From Streptomyces calvus (GTDB lineage Bacteria > Actinomycetota > Actinomycetes > Streptomycetales > Streptomycetaceae), in the NCBI RefSeq assembly GCF_006782915.1, contig NZ_VCNP01000020.1:30997-94996 (forward strand): a stretch of 64,000 nucleotides of DNA, given 5' to 3'. This document shows positions 8,298-16,440 of the stretch, piece by piece; the first letter of the stretch is position 1; each line of letters begins with the position of its first letter. The translations under genes and the position numbers were made by a program. The notes under the pieces were generated by a model that did no database searches, had not been told where the DNA came from, and worked only from the letters and a program-made list of their open reading frames with translations.

Positions 8298-8392
8298 GCC
8301 TCGGCTGCACCGGACACGGACCGCCCGCCTCGCCTCGTGCGCCACCGGACACAGTCAGCCCGCCTCGGCTGCACCGGACACGGACCGCCCGC
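8298..8392. repeat. Direct repeats in the sipY–sipZ gap
   Basis: A 31-base sequence (key part CTCGGCTGCACCGGACACGG) occurs exactly at 8298-8328 and 8362-8392, 64 bp apart. Related pieces of the form CGGACRCGGTCAGCCC also occur near 8245, 8345 and 8417, so the whole gap is a mosaic of one short unit. It lies upstream of sipZ, where its promoter should be. Confidence 0.8.
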
Positions 8393-8422
8393 ACCGCGGT
8401 CCCGGTGCGGCACGGGACGCGG

Positions 8423-9424
8423 TCAGCCCGCCGTGTGGGCCCGGGCCTCCGCCGCACCGTTGTGCCGGCGCCGCCGCCACAGGACCAGCGGCACCGCGCC
8501 CGCGAGCGCGAGCCCCTGGGGCGCCACGGTGAGGGCCGCGGCGGACGACGAGGACGGGTCGAGGCCGGGCTGGTCGAAGGTGTCCGGGACGGGCAGGTTG
8601 TTCCAGCGGTTGACCGGCCAGGCGATGACGACGGCACGGCCGACGACCTTGTCCACGGGCACCATGCCGTGGTTCTTGTCGGCCTGGTTGTAGCGGGAGT
8701 CCCGGGAGTTCTGCCGGTGGTCGCCCATCACCCAGATGTGCCCCGCGGGCACCTCGACCTTGAACTGGCCGCCCTGGTCGTCCTGGCTGCACGGGGTGTT
8801 GCCGGGATACACGTACGGCTCGTTCAGCGCCATGCCGTTGACCGTGAGCGGGCCGGTGCCCTTGCACTCGATGGTGTCGCCACCCACGCCGACGACCCGC
8901 TTGATCAGGTCCTTCTCCTCCGCGGACGGCATCAGGCCGATCCAGCTGAGGACCTTCTGCAGGGCGTTGGGGTCGGGCGTCGGCTCGCCGGCCAGCCAGT
9001 TGTCGGGGTCGTGGAAGACGACGACCTCGCCGCGCTCGGGCTCGGAGCCGAACCAGGGGGTGAGCTTGTCGACCAGGACGCGGTCACCCTGCTGGAGGGT
9101 GTTCTGCATCGAGTCGGAGGGGATCGAGAACGCCTGTACCAGGAACGTTTTGATCAGCAGCGCCAGCACCAGCGCGATGCCGATCAGGATCGGCAGCTCC
9201 TTCCAGAAGGAGCGGGGCTGCTTCTTCGGCTGGGCCGGCGGGTCGCCCGGGCCCTGGCCGCCGGGTTTCGTCGGGTCCTCACTCACTGCGCCGTCCTCGA
9301 CCGCCCGCGTGTCACTCACGAAGGGTTCGGCGCGATCCGCGGCCGGGTCGACCGACTCCGCGGGGCGTCCGCGGTGCTCCTCGCCGCCCTGACCGGACCG
9401 TGCGCCAACCGCCACATCCCCCAC
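8423..9424 (-). CDS. sipY: Type I signal peptidase SipY
   Basis: A 333-residue signal peptidase. Catalytic serine in IPSDSMQNTL (Ser105), general base in KDLIKRVVGVGGD (Lys175), box E GDHRQNSRDSR. Membrane segments: ELPILIGIALVLALLIKTFL (about 76-95) and a C-terminal one (AAALTVAPQGLALAGAVPLV), followed by a basic tail. GTG 9424 is chosen because GAGGAG lies five bases upstream; GTG 9319, which overlaps the sipX stop by eight bases, is the alternative. Third gene of the sipWXY operon. Confidence 0.92.
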   Translation of the reverse strand: MGDVAVGARSGQGGEEHRGRPAESVDPAADRAEPFVSDTRAVEDGAVSEDPTKPGGQGPGDPPAQPKKQPRSFWKELPILIGIALVLALLIKTFLVQAFSIPSDSMQNTLQQGDRVLVDKLTPWFGSEPERGEVVVFHDPDNWLAGEPTPDPNALQKVLSWIGLMPSAEEKDLIKRVVGVGGDTIECKGTGPLTVNGMALNEPYVYPGNTPCSQDDQGGQFKVEVPAGHIWVMGDHRQNSRDSRYNQADKNHGMVPVDKVVGRAVVIAWPVNRWNNLPVPDTFDQPGLDPSSSSAAALTVAPQGLALAGAVPLVLWRRRRHNGAAEARAHTAG

Positions 9425-10403
9425 GCCAACTCCTCACTCTCTGCCGCCGCCCGCGCCAGGCGCGACGCAGGCCCACCACTCCCATAACGAGCGGGAGTTC
9501 CGCAGGGGTCGGGAGCTGGACGATTCCGTTCGGATCGCCCGGGGCAACCCTATGCGACAGCGGGGCGGCAGCGTTCGACCCGGGCGCCGCGTCGGACACG
9601 GCGGCGTAGGCGGTGGGCTCCTCCAGGGTGCTCCAGTGGCCGAGCGGCCAGGCGATGACCATGGCCCGGCCCACCACCTCGTCTTCGGAGACGGTGCCGC
9701 CGTAGTCGGTGTCCTGGTGGGAGCGGGAGTCGGCGGAGTTCTCCCGGTGGTCGCCCATCACCCACAGCCGTCCGGTGGGGACGGTGACGTCGAAGGGGAT
9801 CGCGGAGGGGGCGTTGCCCGGGTACAGGTAGTCCTCGTTCAGGGAGACGCCGTTGACGGTGAGGCGGCCCTGGGTGTCGCAGCAGCGGACGCGGTCGCCG
9901 CCGACGCCGACGACCCGCTTGATGAGGTCCTTCTCGTTGTCGGACGGCAGCAGTCCGATGAAGGTGAGGCCTTCCTTGATCTGCTTGATCCCGACGGGGT
10001 CGTCCTTCTTCGGCGCGGTCTGCTCGTCCCGCAGCCAGCCGCCGGGGTCCTTGAACACGACGACGTCCCCGCGCTGCGGCTTGGAGCCGAACCACGGGGT
10101 GAGCTTGTCGACGAGGACCCGGTCGCCGATCCGGATCGTCTGCTCCATGGAGCCGGACGGGATGACGAAGGCCTGGACGAGGAACGTCTTCAGCACCAGC
10201 GCTATCAGGACGGCGACGCCGATGAGGAGGGGGATCTCCTTGACGGCGCTGCGCCTGCGGCGCCGTTTGACCTTGCGCTGGAGTTTGCGGCGCTCGGCGC
10301 GGGTGCGTCCGGGCACCGGTCCGGCCGCGCGGCGGGCGCCGGTGGGCAGCAGGTCCTCCGAGGCGCTGCGCGGGGCGCCGCGGGGCTTGCCGCGGTTACC
10401 CAT
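9312..10403 (-). CDS. sipX: Type I signal peptidase SipX (3' end may be frameshifted)
   Basis: Signal peptidase with catalytic Ser85 (IPSGSMEQ), Lys162 (DLIKRVVGVGGD) and box E GDHRENSADSR. The N-terminus is very basic (KLQRKVKRRRRR) before the membrane segment EIPLLIGVAVLIALVLKTFL. The frame yields 363 residues, but the last ~43 are Arg/Gly-rich and run 113 bp into sipY, past its ribosome site. From memory the S. lividans protein has about 320 residues; a one-base shift near 9440 would stop translation just before the sipY ribosome site. The ATG overlaps the sipW stop by eight bases. Confidence 0.88.
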   Translation of the reverse strand: MGNRGKPRGAPRSASEDLLPTGARRAAGPVPGRTRAERRKLQRKVKRRRRRSAVKEIPLLIGVAVLIALVLKTFLVQAFVIPSGSMEQTIRIGDRVLVDKLTPWFGSKPQRGDVVVFKDPGGWLRDEQTAPKKDDPVGIKQIKEGLTFIGLLPSDNEKDLIKRVVGVGGDRVRCCDTQGRLTVNGVSLNEDYLYPGNAPSAIPFDVTVPTGRLWVMGDHRENSADSRSHQDTDYGGTVSEDEVVGRAMVIAWPLGHWSTLEEPTAYAAVSDAAPGSNAAAPLSHRVAPGDPNGIVQLPTPAELPLVMGVVGLRRAWRGRRQRVRSWRGGCGGWRTVRSGRRGAPRTPRGVGRPGRGSRRTLRE

Positions 10404-11163
10404 GGGCGTCCACCCCCGCGGGGGCCGTGTCCGCCGCGGCGGCGGGTACGCGCGCGTAGGCGTCGGGACGGTGCAGCCGGCCGGCGTGGCGGAGCGGCCA
10501 GACGATGCCGTCGGCGCGGCCGATCACGTCGTCCACGGGGATCATGCCGCCGCCGGGCGAGCCGAGGTGGTCGCGGGAGTCGCTGGAGTCGCTGCGGTGG
10601 TCGCCGAGGACGAACAGCCGCCCGTCGGGCACGACGACGTCGAAGGGCACCGTGGAGGGGCTGTCGCCGGGGTACAGGAAGCCCGACTCGTCGACCGACC
10701 GCCCGTTCACCCGGATCCTCCCCTCCCCGTCACAGCAGACCACGTGGTCCCCGCCCACCCCGACGACGCGTTTGATGTAGTCGGCCTCACCGAAATACCC
10801 GGTGCCGTCGAACACAATCACGTCGCCGCGCCGCGGTCCGGCGCCGAAGCGGTACGCCATCTTGTTGACGAGGACCCGGTCGCCGACGCGCAGTGCCTGT
10901 TCCATGGATCCGCTGGGGATCTGGAACGGCCGCGCCACGTAGGTGTTGACCGTCAGCAGGAACAGCAGGCAGAGCAGCAGGGTGAGGGTGATCCGCCCGC
11001 CGGGAAGTCCTCGGGTGAGGCGCGACAGCAACGCGGAACGCGACCGTCCCTCCGGCCCCGGTCTGCCCGAGGTGTCCTCGGGGCGGTCCGGGGGGAAGGA
11101 GCGGTCGCGCTCCGTCGGCTGTGCTTCGGTGTCCATCGGGGCCAGATGGTATCCGGCCCTCAT
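10396..11163 (-). CDS. sipW: Type I signal peptidase SipW
   Basis: A 255-residue signal peptidase, first of the cluster. Catalytic Ser86 (IPSGSMEQ), Lys131 (DYIKRVVGVGGD), box E GDHRSDSSDSR. One membrane segment is clear (ITLTLLLCLLFLLTVNTYVA, about 58-77); the C-terminus lacks the second segment seen in the paralogues. The start at 11163 has GGAG four bases upstream; ATG 11136 is possible. It follows rplS by 18 bp, so the sip genes may be partly read from the ribosomal operon. Four adjacent Sip enzymes are a Streptomyces trait. Confidence 0.93.
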   Translation of the reverse strand: MRAGYHLAPMDTEAQPTERDRSFPPDRPEDTSGRPGPEGRSRSALLSRLTRGLPGGRITLTLLLCLLFLLTVNTYVARPFQIPSGSMEQALRVGDRVLVNKMAYRFGAGPRRGDVIVFDGTGYFGEADYIKRVVGVGGDHVVCCDGEGRIRVNGRSVDESGFLYPGDSPSTVPFDVVVPDGRLFVLGDHRSDSSDSRDHLGSPGGGMIPVDDVIGRADGIVWPLRHAGRLHRPDAYARVPAAAADTAPAGVDAHG

Positions 11164-11181
11164 ATGGCTCCGGTAAAGCGC

Positions 11182-11532
11182 TCAGTTCTCGCGCTTCTCC
11201 TTGATCTTCGCCGCCTTGCCGCGCAGCTCGCGCAGGTAGTACAGCTTGGCGCGGCGGACGTCACCCTTGGTGACGAGCTCGATCTTCTCGACGATCGGGG
11301 TGTGCACCGGGAAGGTGCGCTCGACGCCGACGGAGAAGGAGACCTTGCGGACCGTGAAGGTCTCGCGCACGCCGGCACCCTGGCGGCGGATCACCACGCC
11401 CTTGAACTGCTGCACACGGGAGCGGTTGCCCTCGATGACGCGCACGTGGACGTTGACGGTGTCGCCGGGGCGGAACGCCGGGACGTCGGTGCGCAGCGAC
11501 GCGGAGTCGACGGAGTCGAGCAGGTGAGACAT
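11182..11532 (-). CDS. rplS: 50S ribosomal protein L19
   Basis: A 116-residue L19, full length, starting [20 protein letters not shown] and containing [20 protein letters not shown] and [21 protein letters not shown]19 sits at the 30S–50S interface near bridge B8. It is the last gene of the rpsP–khpA–rimM–trmD–rplS order; a 132-bp gap follows trmD and contains a small CCCCTGC–GCAGGGG hairpin, which may serve as an attenuator. Confidence 0.98.
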   Translation of the reverse strand: MSHLLDSVDSASLRTDVPAFRPGDTVNVHVRVIEGNRSRVQQFKGVVIRRQGAGVRETFTVRKVSFSVGVERTFPVHTPIVEKIELVTKGDVRRAKLYYLRELRGKAAKIKEKREN

Positions 11533-11664
11533 TTCGTCTGCTTTCTTCGTTGATGCCGCAGGTCATCAACGGCAACTAGGGTTCGGGATCGAGGTGTGCG
11601 GTTCGGGGCGGGCGTCGTGTCCCCCTGCGGCAGGGGCGCACGCCTGACGACGCACAACAGCGGC

Positions 11665-12498
11665 CTATTCTTCCACGCCGTCGGTCCTGCGCCAAAATCG
11701 GCCGTACGGCTCCCCCGCCGGGTCCGGTTCCCAGCCCAGGATGGACAGCATCTCGCGGTCCTTCTTGTCGAAGGCGGCGGGATCGCAGCGTTCGATGAGG
11801 TCGGGCCGGTGGGCGGTGGTGCGCCTCAGTGCCTCGTCGCGCCGCCAGCGGGCGATCCTGCCGTGGTGGCCGCTGAGCAGCACCTCGGGGATCTCCCGGC
11901 CGCGCCAGGCGGGCGGCTTGGTGTAGACGGGGCCCTCCAGGAGGTTGGCCATGGCGCCGGGTGCGAAGGAGTCGTCGCGGTGGGACTCGGCGTTGCCGAG
12001 GACGCCGGGGAGCAGCCGGGCCACGGCCTCGGTGATCACCAGGACGGCGGCCTCGCCGCCGGCGAGGACGTAGTCGCCGATAGACACCTCGTACACGGGC
12101 ATGCGGGTCGCGTACTCGTCGATGACGCGGCGGTCGATGCCTTCGTAGCGGGCCGGGGTGAAGATCAGCCAGGGGTGTTGGGAGAGCCGGACGGCGAGTT
12201 CCTGGGTGAAGGGGCGGCCGCTCGGGGTGGGCACGATGAGGGCCGGGGTGCGGGAGCCGGTCTCGTAGCCGTCGGCGAGTACGGAGTCCAGTGCGTCGCC
12301 CCACGGTTCGGTCTTCATGACCATGCCGGGGCCGCCGCCGTACGGGGTGTCGTCGACGGTGTTGTGCCGGTCGTGGGTCCAGGCGCGCAGGTCGTGGACG
12401 TGCACGTTCAGCTGTCCGCGGGCGCGGGCCTTGCCGACGAGGGAGACGTTCAGCGGTTCCAGGTACTCGGGGAAGATCGTGACGACGTCGAGCCGCAT
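11665..12498 (-). CDS. trmD: tRNA (guanine-37-N1) methyltransferase
   Basis: A 277-residue SPOUT methyltransferase making m1G37 on tRNAs reading CNN/GNN codons, which prevents +1 frameshifts. Family signatures: [16 protein letters not shown] at the start, DDTPYGGGPGMVMK, the knotted region TPARYEGIDRRVIDEY and VSIGDYVLAGGEAA. ATG 12498 overlaps the rimM stop by one base (TGATG), so the two are coupled. The length is typical, with a slightly long C-terminus as in actinobacteria. Confidence 0.97.
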   Translation of the reverse strand: MRLDVVTIFPEYLEPLNVSLVGKARARGQLNVHVHDLRAWTHDRHNTVDDTPYGGGPGMVMKTEPWGDALDSVLADGYETGSRTPALIVPTPSGRPFTQELAVRLSQHPWLIFTPARYEGIDRRVIDEYATRMPVYEVSIGDYVLAGGEAAVLVITEAVARLLPGVLGNAESHRDDSFAPGAMANLLEGPVYTKPPAWRGREIPEVLLSGHHGRIARWRRDEALRRTTAHRPDLIERCDPAAFDKKDREMLSILGWEPDPAGEPYGRFWRRTDGVEE

Positions 12499-13049
12499 CA
12501 GGCCTGGTCCCCCGGGTCCTTGGCGGAGGCGGTCTCCGCGCGGTCGTCGATCAGGCCGGGCGGGGGGTCGATGACGGCGCGCTGTTCCTCGAGGTCGATC
12601 TCGGTGACGATCTCCTCGACGAACGGTACGTACACCTCGCTGCCGTCGGGGCGTTCGACGACGAAGAGGTCCTGGGTGGGCAGGTGCGAGATCTCGGTGA
12701 TGCGGCCGACCTCCTCGCCGTCCTTGGTGACGACATCGAGGTCGATCAGCTGGTGGTCGTAGTACTCGTCCTCGCCCTCGGGCAGTTCCTCCGGGTCGAT
12801 CTCGGCGATCAGGAGGGTGTTGCGCAGTGCCTCGGCTGCGGTGCGGTCGCGTACGCCTTCGAAGCGCAGCAGGAGGCGGCCGCTGTGGACGCGGCCCGTC
12901 TCGATGGTCAGCGGGCCGGCCGAGGCCGGTTCGGTGGCCAGGACGGCGCCGGGGGCGAGCCGCAGTTCGGGCTCGTCGGTGCGGACCTCGACGGTGACCT
13001 CGCCCTTGATGCCGTGGGCGCGGCCGATGCGAGCGACTACCAGCTGCAC
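12498..13049 (-). CDS. rimM: 16S rRNA processing protein RimM
   Basis: A 183-residue protein starting at GTG 13049 ([20 protein letters not shown]), with AGGAGA nine bases before it; the frame is open for 54 more codons, but these cross the upstream hairpin. The N-terminal RimM barrel contains [10 protein letters not shown] and the C-terminal PRC barrel [11 protein letters not shown] with [12 protein letters not shown]. RimM binds S19 and assists 30S head maturation. Coupled to trmD. Confidence 0.95.
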   Translation of the reverse strand: MQLVVARIGRAHGIKGEVTVEVRTDEPELRLAPGAVLATEPASAGPLTIETGRVHSGRLLLRFEGVRDRTAAEALRNTLLIAEIDPEELPEGEDEYYDHQLIDLDVVTKDGEEVGRITEISHLPTQDLFVVERPDGSEVYVPFVEEIVTEIDLEEQRAVIDPPPGLIDDRAETASAKDPGDQA

Positions 13050-13117
13050 GGTGCTTGGTTCTCCTGATCTTCGACGGGCTTCCACGACGGGTGCGTGCGG
13101 CGGCCGGACACGACTGC

Positions 13118-13151
13118 GGGCCGGGGACGGCCTGAAGGCCCTCCCCGGCCC
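13118..13151 (-). terminator. Strong hairpin between khpA and rimM
   Basis: A near-perfect inverted repeat: a 10-bp GGGCCGGGGA/TCCCCGGCCC stem, one mismatch, then GGCC–TGAA–GGCC. It lies after the khpA stop and 70-100 bases before the rimM start, so it could be a partial terminator that sets the ratio of S16/KhpA to RimM/TrmD/L19. No T-run follows, as is common in Streptomyces. Confidence 0.65.
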
Positions 13152-13170
13152 GAGCCGGTTGCGATAAGCG

Positions 13171-13410
13171 TCAGCGGACGTGGTCCACGTCGACGAGGTC
13201 GACGCGGACACCGCGGCCGCCGATGGCGCCCACGACGGTGCGCAGGGCGCGTGCGGTGCGGCCGTTGCGGCCGATCACCTTGCCGAGGTCGTCCGGGTGG
13301 ACCCGGACCTCGAGCACACGCCCGCGGCGCAGGTTGCGCGAGGCCACCTGCACATCGTCAGGGTTGTCGACGATGCCCTTCACGAGGTGCTCGAGAGCCT
13401 CCTCGAGCAT
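13171..13410 (-). CDS. khpA: KH-domain RNA-binding protein KhpA
   Basis: A 79-residue single KH-domain protein ([20 protein letters not shown]) with the KH GxxG loop in [13 protein letters not shown]. KhpA pairs with the KhpB/Jag protein to bind many RNAs in Gram-positive bacteria; actinobacterial copies sit between rpsP and rimM exactly as here. It starts two bases after the rpsP stop region, clearly co-transcribed. Confidence 0.95.
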   Translation of the reverse strand: MLEEALEHLVKGIVDNPDDVQVASRNLRRGRVLEVRVHPDDLGKVIGRNGRTARALRTVVGAIGGRGVRVDLVDVDHVR

Positions 13411-13412
13411 GC

Positions 13413-13832
13413 TCAGGCCTCGGTCGACGCGGACTCAGCGGCGGCTTCGTCCTTCTTCTCAGCCTTCTTCTTCTGGGTGATCGCCTCACCCTTGCCCTCG
13501 TCGTCGCCACCGAGTGCCTCGAACGACGGGCGGGCGGGCTTCTCGGCCTGCTGCAGCAGCGGAGCCGGGGCGGGCTCGCCCTTGAACTTCTGCCAGTCGC
13601 CGGTCTTCTTCAGGATGGCGAGCACGGGCTCGGTCGGCTGGGCGCCGACACCGAGCCAGTACGCCACGCGCTCGGCGTCGACCTCGATCACCGACGGGTT
13701 GTACGTCGGGTGGTACTTGCCGATCTCCTCGATGGCCCGGCCGTCACGGCGGGTACGGGAGTCGGCGACGACGATGCGGTAGTGAGGCGAACGGATCTTG
13801 CCCAGACGCTTCAGCTTGATCTTGACTGCCAC
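13413..13832 (-). CDS. rpsP: 30S ribosomal protein S16
   Basis: A 139-residue S16 starting at GTG 13832 ([20 protein letters not shown]) with the conserved [19 protein letters not shown]. The core ends near residue 80; the C-terminal ~55 residues form a charged, Ala/Lys/Glu-rich tail ([16 protein letters not shown]), typical of actinobacterial S16 and probably disordered. First gene of its operon. Confidence 0.98.
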   Translation of the reverse strand: MAVKIKLKRLGKIRSPHYRIVVADSRTRRDGRAIEEIGKYHPTYNPSVIEVDAERVAYWLGVGAQPTEPVLAILKKTGDWQKFKGEPAPAPLLQQAEKPARPSFEALGGDDEGKGEAITQKKKAEKKDEAAAESASTEA

Positions 13833-14137
13833 GGGAGTGGGTTCTCCTGGAATTGACGTGGTTGGGCACGGCGAGTGAAGCCGCGTGGGGTTGCGGTACC
13901 CGAGTGCCCGATGGACGCGTCAGCCGGAGGAGAGAGGGGTCCTGTGCGGCTGTCGAGTACAGCTGACCATTCTGCCACACGCCGCGGGGCGCGCCCGACC
14001 GCGGGGTCGGCGCGCGGAGCCGCGGGCAGGGCGCCGCGCGGGGCGGCGCGGGCGGGAGGCGCGGCGGCACTCCCGGCCCGGGCGTCCGCCCCGTGCGCCG
14101 TCCGTGTCTCCGGCACCCACGAGATGCCGGAGAGGAG
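13833..14137. other. Gap upstream of rpsP
   Basis: 305 bp without a convincing gene. The part near 13980-14090 is extremely GC-rich with overlapping GCGCGG/CCGCGC inverted repeats. It must contain the rpsP promoter; no clear -35/-10 pair can be named. Confidence 0.5.
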
Positions 14138-14737
14138 TCAGCTCGCGGCTCCCACGACCTCGGGGATGCGGAACGGCTTGCCGCATCCGCCGCAGACGAT
14201 GGGTGCCTGGGCCAGGACCGACGGGACCACGCGGACGTTGCGGCCGCAGTCGCAGACGGCCTTGACGCGGACACCGCCGCCGGAGGATCCGTGCCGGGCG
14301 GCCGGGCCGCGGAAGCTGCGCGCGGTGTCGCCGGCCGTCGCCGCGGAGTGGGCCTTCAGGGCGCGCTGGAGGCGCTCCGTCGTGGGACGGTAGCGGCGCT
14401 TCGCCTCGGGGGTGAGCGTGACCAGTGAGAAGCCGCTGCTGGGATGCGGTTCCTCGGGGTGGTCCAGGCCCAGCTCCTCGGCGATCGCGAGGAATCTGCG
14501 GTTGTGGTAGCGGCCGGCACGGGATGTGTCGCGCACGCCGCGCGCGGCGGCGATGCCGTGGACTGCCTCGTGGAGCAGTCGTTCGAAGGAGAGTTCGTGC
14601 CCGCACGCGGACGACGACTCCCCGATCAGGGACTCGGGCGCGGCAAGATCGGGCAGCTCGGGGTGGTACCGCTGAATGTCGGCCCACGCCTGCGCCAGTT
14701 CTGCGGCGAGAACAGGTGGTGTCTGTGTCGTGCTCAC
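14138..14737 (-). CDS. Putative SprT-like zinc protein with zinc ribbon
   Basis: About 199 residues from GTG 14737 (STTQTPPVLAAELAQAWADI). A metallopeptidase-like LLHEAVHGIAAARG gives HExxH, followed by GRYHNRRFLAIAEELGL, the layout of SprT-like proteins; a C-terminal zinc ribbon has CDCG and CGGCGKPFRIP. SprT/Spartan proteins cleave DNA–protein crosslinks; related stand-alone forms in Streptomyces are uncharacterised and also occur on mobile elements. The open frame extends to 14800, but codon use there (ATT, AGA, TGT) is not Streptomyces-like. No good ribosome site, so translation may be leaderless. Function is inferred from motifs. Confidence 0.72.
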   Translation of the reverse strand: MSTTQTPPVLAAELAQAWADIQRYHPELPDLAAPESLIGESSSACGHELSFERLLHEAVHGIAAARGVRDTSRAGRYHNRRFLAIAEELGLDHPEEPHPSSGFSLVTLTPEAKRRYRPTTERLQRALKAHSAATAGDTARSFRGPAARHGSSGGGVRVKAVCDCGRNVRVVPSVLAQAPIVCGGCGKPFRIPEVVGAAS

Positions 14738-15320
14738 GTAATGACAACGAGGCTGGGTGCCTCTGTGTTCCGATTCCGGGGCATCCCAAATAATTTGCAC
14801 GTACCCGTCAGTTGCCGCTGATGCGTCCTGACGAGGGCGGGTGCGCTGATCTGCGGAGAAGCCTCGCAGCTCGCCTCAAGTCGGTGCGTAGGCTGACGTA
14901 CGCCCCCGCGCGTAGCGGTCGTCCCGCGTCGGTGCGCGGGGTGTCGGCGCACACGCAAGAGGCGTTTCGGACGCGTCGGCGGCGGCCGGTGCGTCCGGCC
15001 CGTGAGACGCGTAGGACCGCGACGTTACCGGTTCCGCCGCCGCGGTGCCGCACCGCCCCGCCGGGAGCCCGGTCCGGTCCGGTGGACCTTGGCCGGAAAC
15101 GGCGTCCGGGTGCCTTCGCCGTGGCGGACCGAACGGCCCGGGATTACCGGAATGTGAATTCTTGCCACTGGCACGGTCAGGCACCAAGCCGCCGCCGTCT
15201 CCCACTGGACGGCACGTCGAGGTCGGAGTTTCCTGGCATACGGGGGGTGTGCGGGCGCACTGCACGGGGGCCAGGGAATCGGACACCGCGGCAACTCTCG
15301 GCTGATTGGGGCGCTTACCT
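14738..15320. other. Divergent intergenic region, 583 bp
   Basis: Separates the SprT-like gene (minus) and the methyltransferase (plus). There is an AT-rich pocket AAATAATTTGCAC at 14788-14800 and another around 15145-15165. No tRNA, no long inverted repeat and no ORF with Streptomyces codon bias is apparent; both promoters are expected here. Confidence 0.5.
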
Positions 15321-16175
15321 ATGACACCTACGCTCGTGCGGCAGCAGCGGTCTCGTACGGGGACCGTCCCGCGCGCGGACCTGCGGGCACGCGCGCGTGA
15401 CTGGTCGGAGATCCAGGAGCGGATGCTCGTACCGCTCTACGAGGCCGTCTACGGGCGACTGGACGTGGGACCCGCGACACGGCTGCTGGGCCTGGGCTGC
15501 GGCTCGGGGCTGGCCCTGCTGATGGCGGCCTCGCGCGGTGCCGCCGTCACCGGTGTGGACACCTGCGCGGACCGGCTGGACCTCGCGCGCGAACGCCTGC
15601 TGCCCGAGGAGCGGCAGCAGCAGGCGCCCGCCGGTGCCCGGATCGTGCACGGCAGCCCCGGTGACGCGGCCCGCGCGGACGCGTCCGCGTACACCTTGGT
15701 GACCGCCTTCGAGCCGATCGGCTGTCGCGTGGGGGACGCGGAGCGGCTGGCCGGTCTGCTCGCCGGGGCGACGCCGCTGGCCGGGCGCGGGGCGGCCGTG
15801 GTGCTGGCCGGCTGGGGGCCGCCGGAGCGGTGCGCCACGGCGTCCGTGCTGCGGGTGGCCGCCGGGCCGGCGGAGCCGCCGCACGGCCGGGACGGCTGGC
15901 GTTCCACGGACCGCGACGACCTGGAGCGGGTCGCCGAGCGGGCGGGGCTGCGGCCGGACGGTTCCGGCCGGGTGGCCTGCCCCTTCGGCTACGCCGACGT
16001 GGACAGCGCGGTGCGCGGCCTGATGTCGACCGGGCTGTTCGACCCGGCGGTCGCGGCGGCCGACCGGACGCAGGTGGGCAAGGAGCTGACGGAGGCCCTG
16101 CATCCGTACGTGCGGCCGGACGGGACGGTGTGGATGCCGAACGTGTTCCGGTACCTGATCGCCCGGACCGTGTGA
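15321..16175 (+). CDS. SAM-dependent methyltransferase, class I
   Basis: A 284-residue protein. The SAM-binding motif I is LLGLGCGSGLALLMAASRG (about residues 56-74), followed by the acidic end of strand 2 in VTGVDTCADRLDLARER. The C-terminal third (RVACPFGYADVDSAVRGLMS) is typical of streptomycete Ubi/UbiE-like methyltransferases. Substrate unknown. ATG 15321 is preferred; a TTG at 15306 would add five codons including a rare TTA. It stands alone, convergent with ffh, ending at a shared terminator. Confidence 0.85.
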   Translation: MTPTLVRQQRSRTGTVPRADLRARARDWSEIQERMLVPLYEAVYGRLDVGPATRLLGLGCGSGLALLMAASRGAAVTGVDTCADRLDLARERLLPEERQQQAPAGARIVHGSPGDAARADASAYTLVTAFEPIGCRVGDAERLAGLLAGATPLAGRGAAVVLAGWGPPERCATASVLRVAAGPAEPPHGRDGWRSTDRDDLERVAERAGLRPDGSGRVACPFGYADVDSAVRGLMSTGLFDPAVAAADRTQVGKELTEALHPYVRPDGTVWMPNVFRYLIARTV

Positions 16176-16189
16176 CGCCGGACGCGACG

Positions 16190-16249
16190 GCCGCGTACGC
16201 CACGGCCGAGTACGCGGCAGCCGAGTACGCCACGACCGAGTACGCGGCG
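16190..16249. repeat. Four tandem 15-bp repeats after the methyltransferase
   Basis: Units at 16190, 16205, 16220 and 16235 all follow (G/A)CCG(A/C)GTACGC(CAC/GGC)(G/A). Units 1 and 3 and units 2 and 4 are nearly identical, so the array grew by doubling a 30-bp block. The period is a multiple of three and in one plus frame spells repeated AEYA(A/T), but the frame differs from the methyltransferase, which stops 14 bp earlier. Confidence 0.85.
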
Positions 16250-16381
16250 GCCGGTTGCACGACGGGGACCGTGACGCCTCACGGACCCGCGACCGGCACG
16301 CCCCACGCATACGGGACCGGGACACCCCGCCGGCACCCGACCGGGACGCCGCACGGACCGCGGCGGCAGCGTCCTTCGGAT

Positions 16382-16425
16382 GCGCGACGGGGGCGCCCCT
16401 CAGGTGAGGGACGCCCCCGTCGCGC
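16382..16425. terminator. Bidirectional terminator between methyltransferase and ffh
   Basis: A perfect 14-bp inverted repeat (GCGCGACGGGGGCG and its complement, arms 16382-16395 and 16412-16425) with an inner CCCTC/GAGGG stem in the loop. It stands between two convergent gene ends. Confidence 0.9.
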
Positions 16426-16440
16426 GGGCCCGGACGGGCC

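Noticed and set aside
14738..14800. A 21-codon N-terminal extension of the SprT-like gene
   Set aside because: Codon third positions become AT-rich (ATT, AGA, TGT, CAT), unlike the downstream gene.
15306..15320. TTG start for the methyltransferase with an internal TTA codon (possible bldA control)
   Set aside because: The ATG at 15321 is a better start; with it the TTA codon is not translated, so bldA dependence is not supported.
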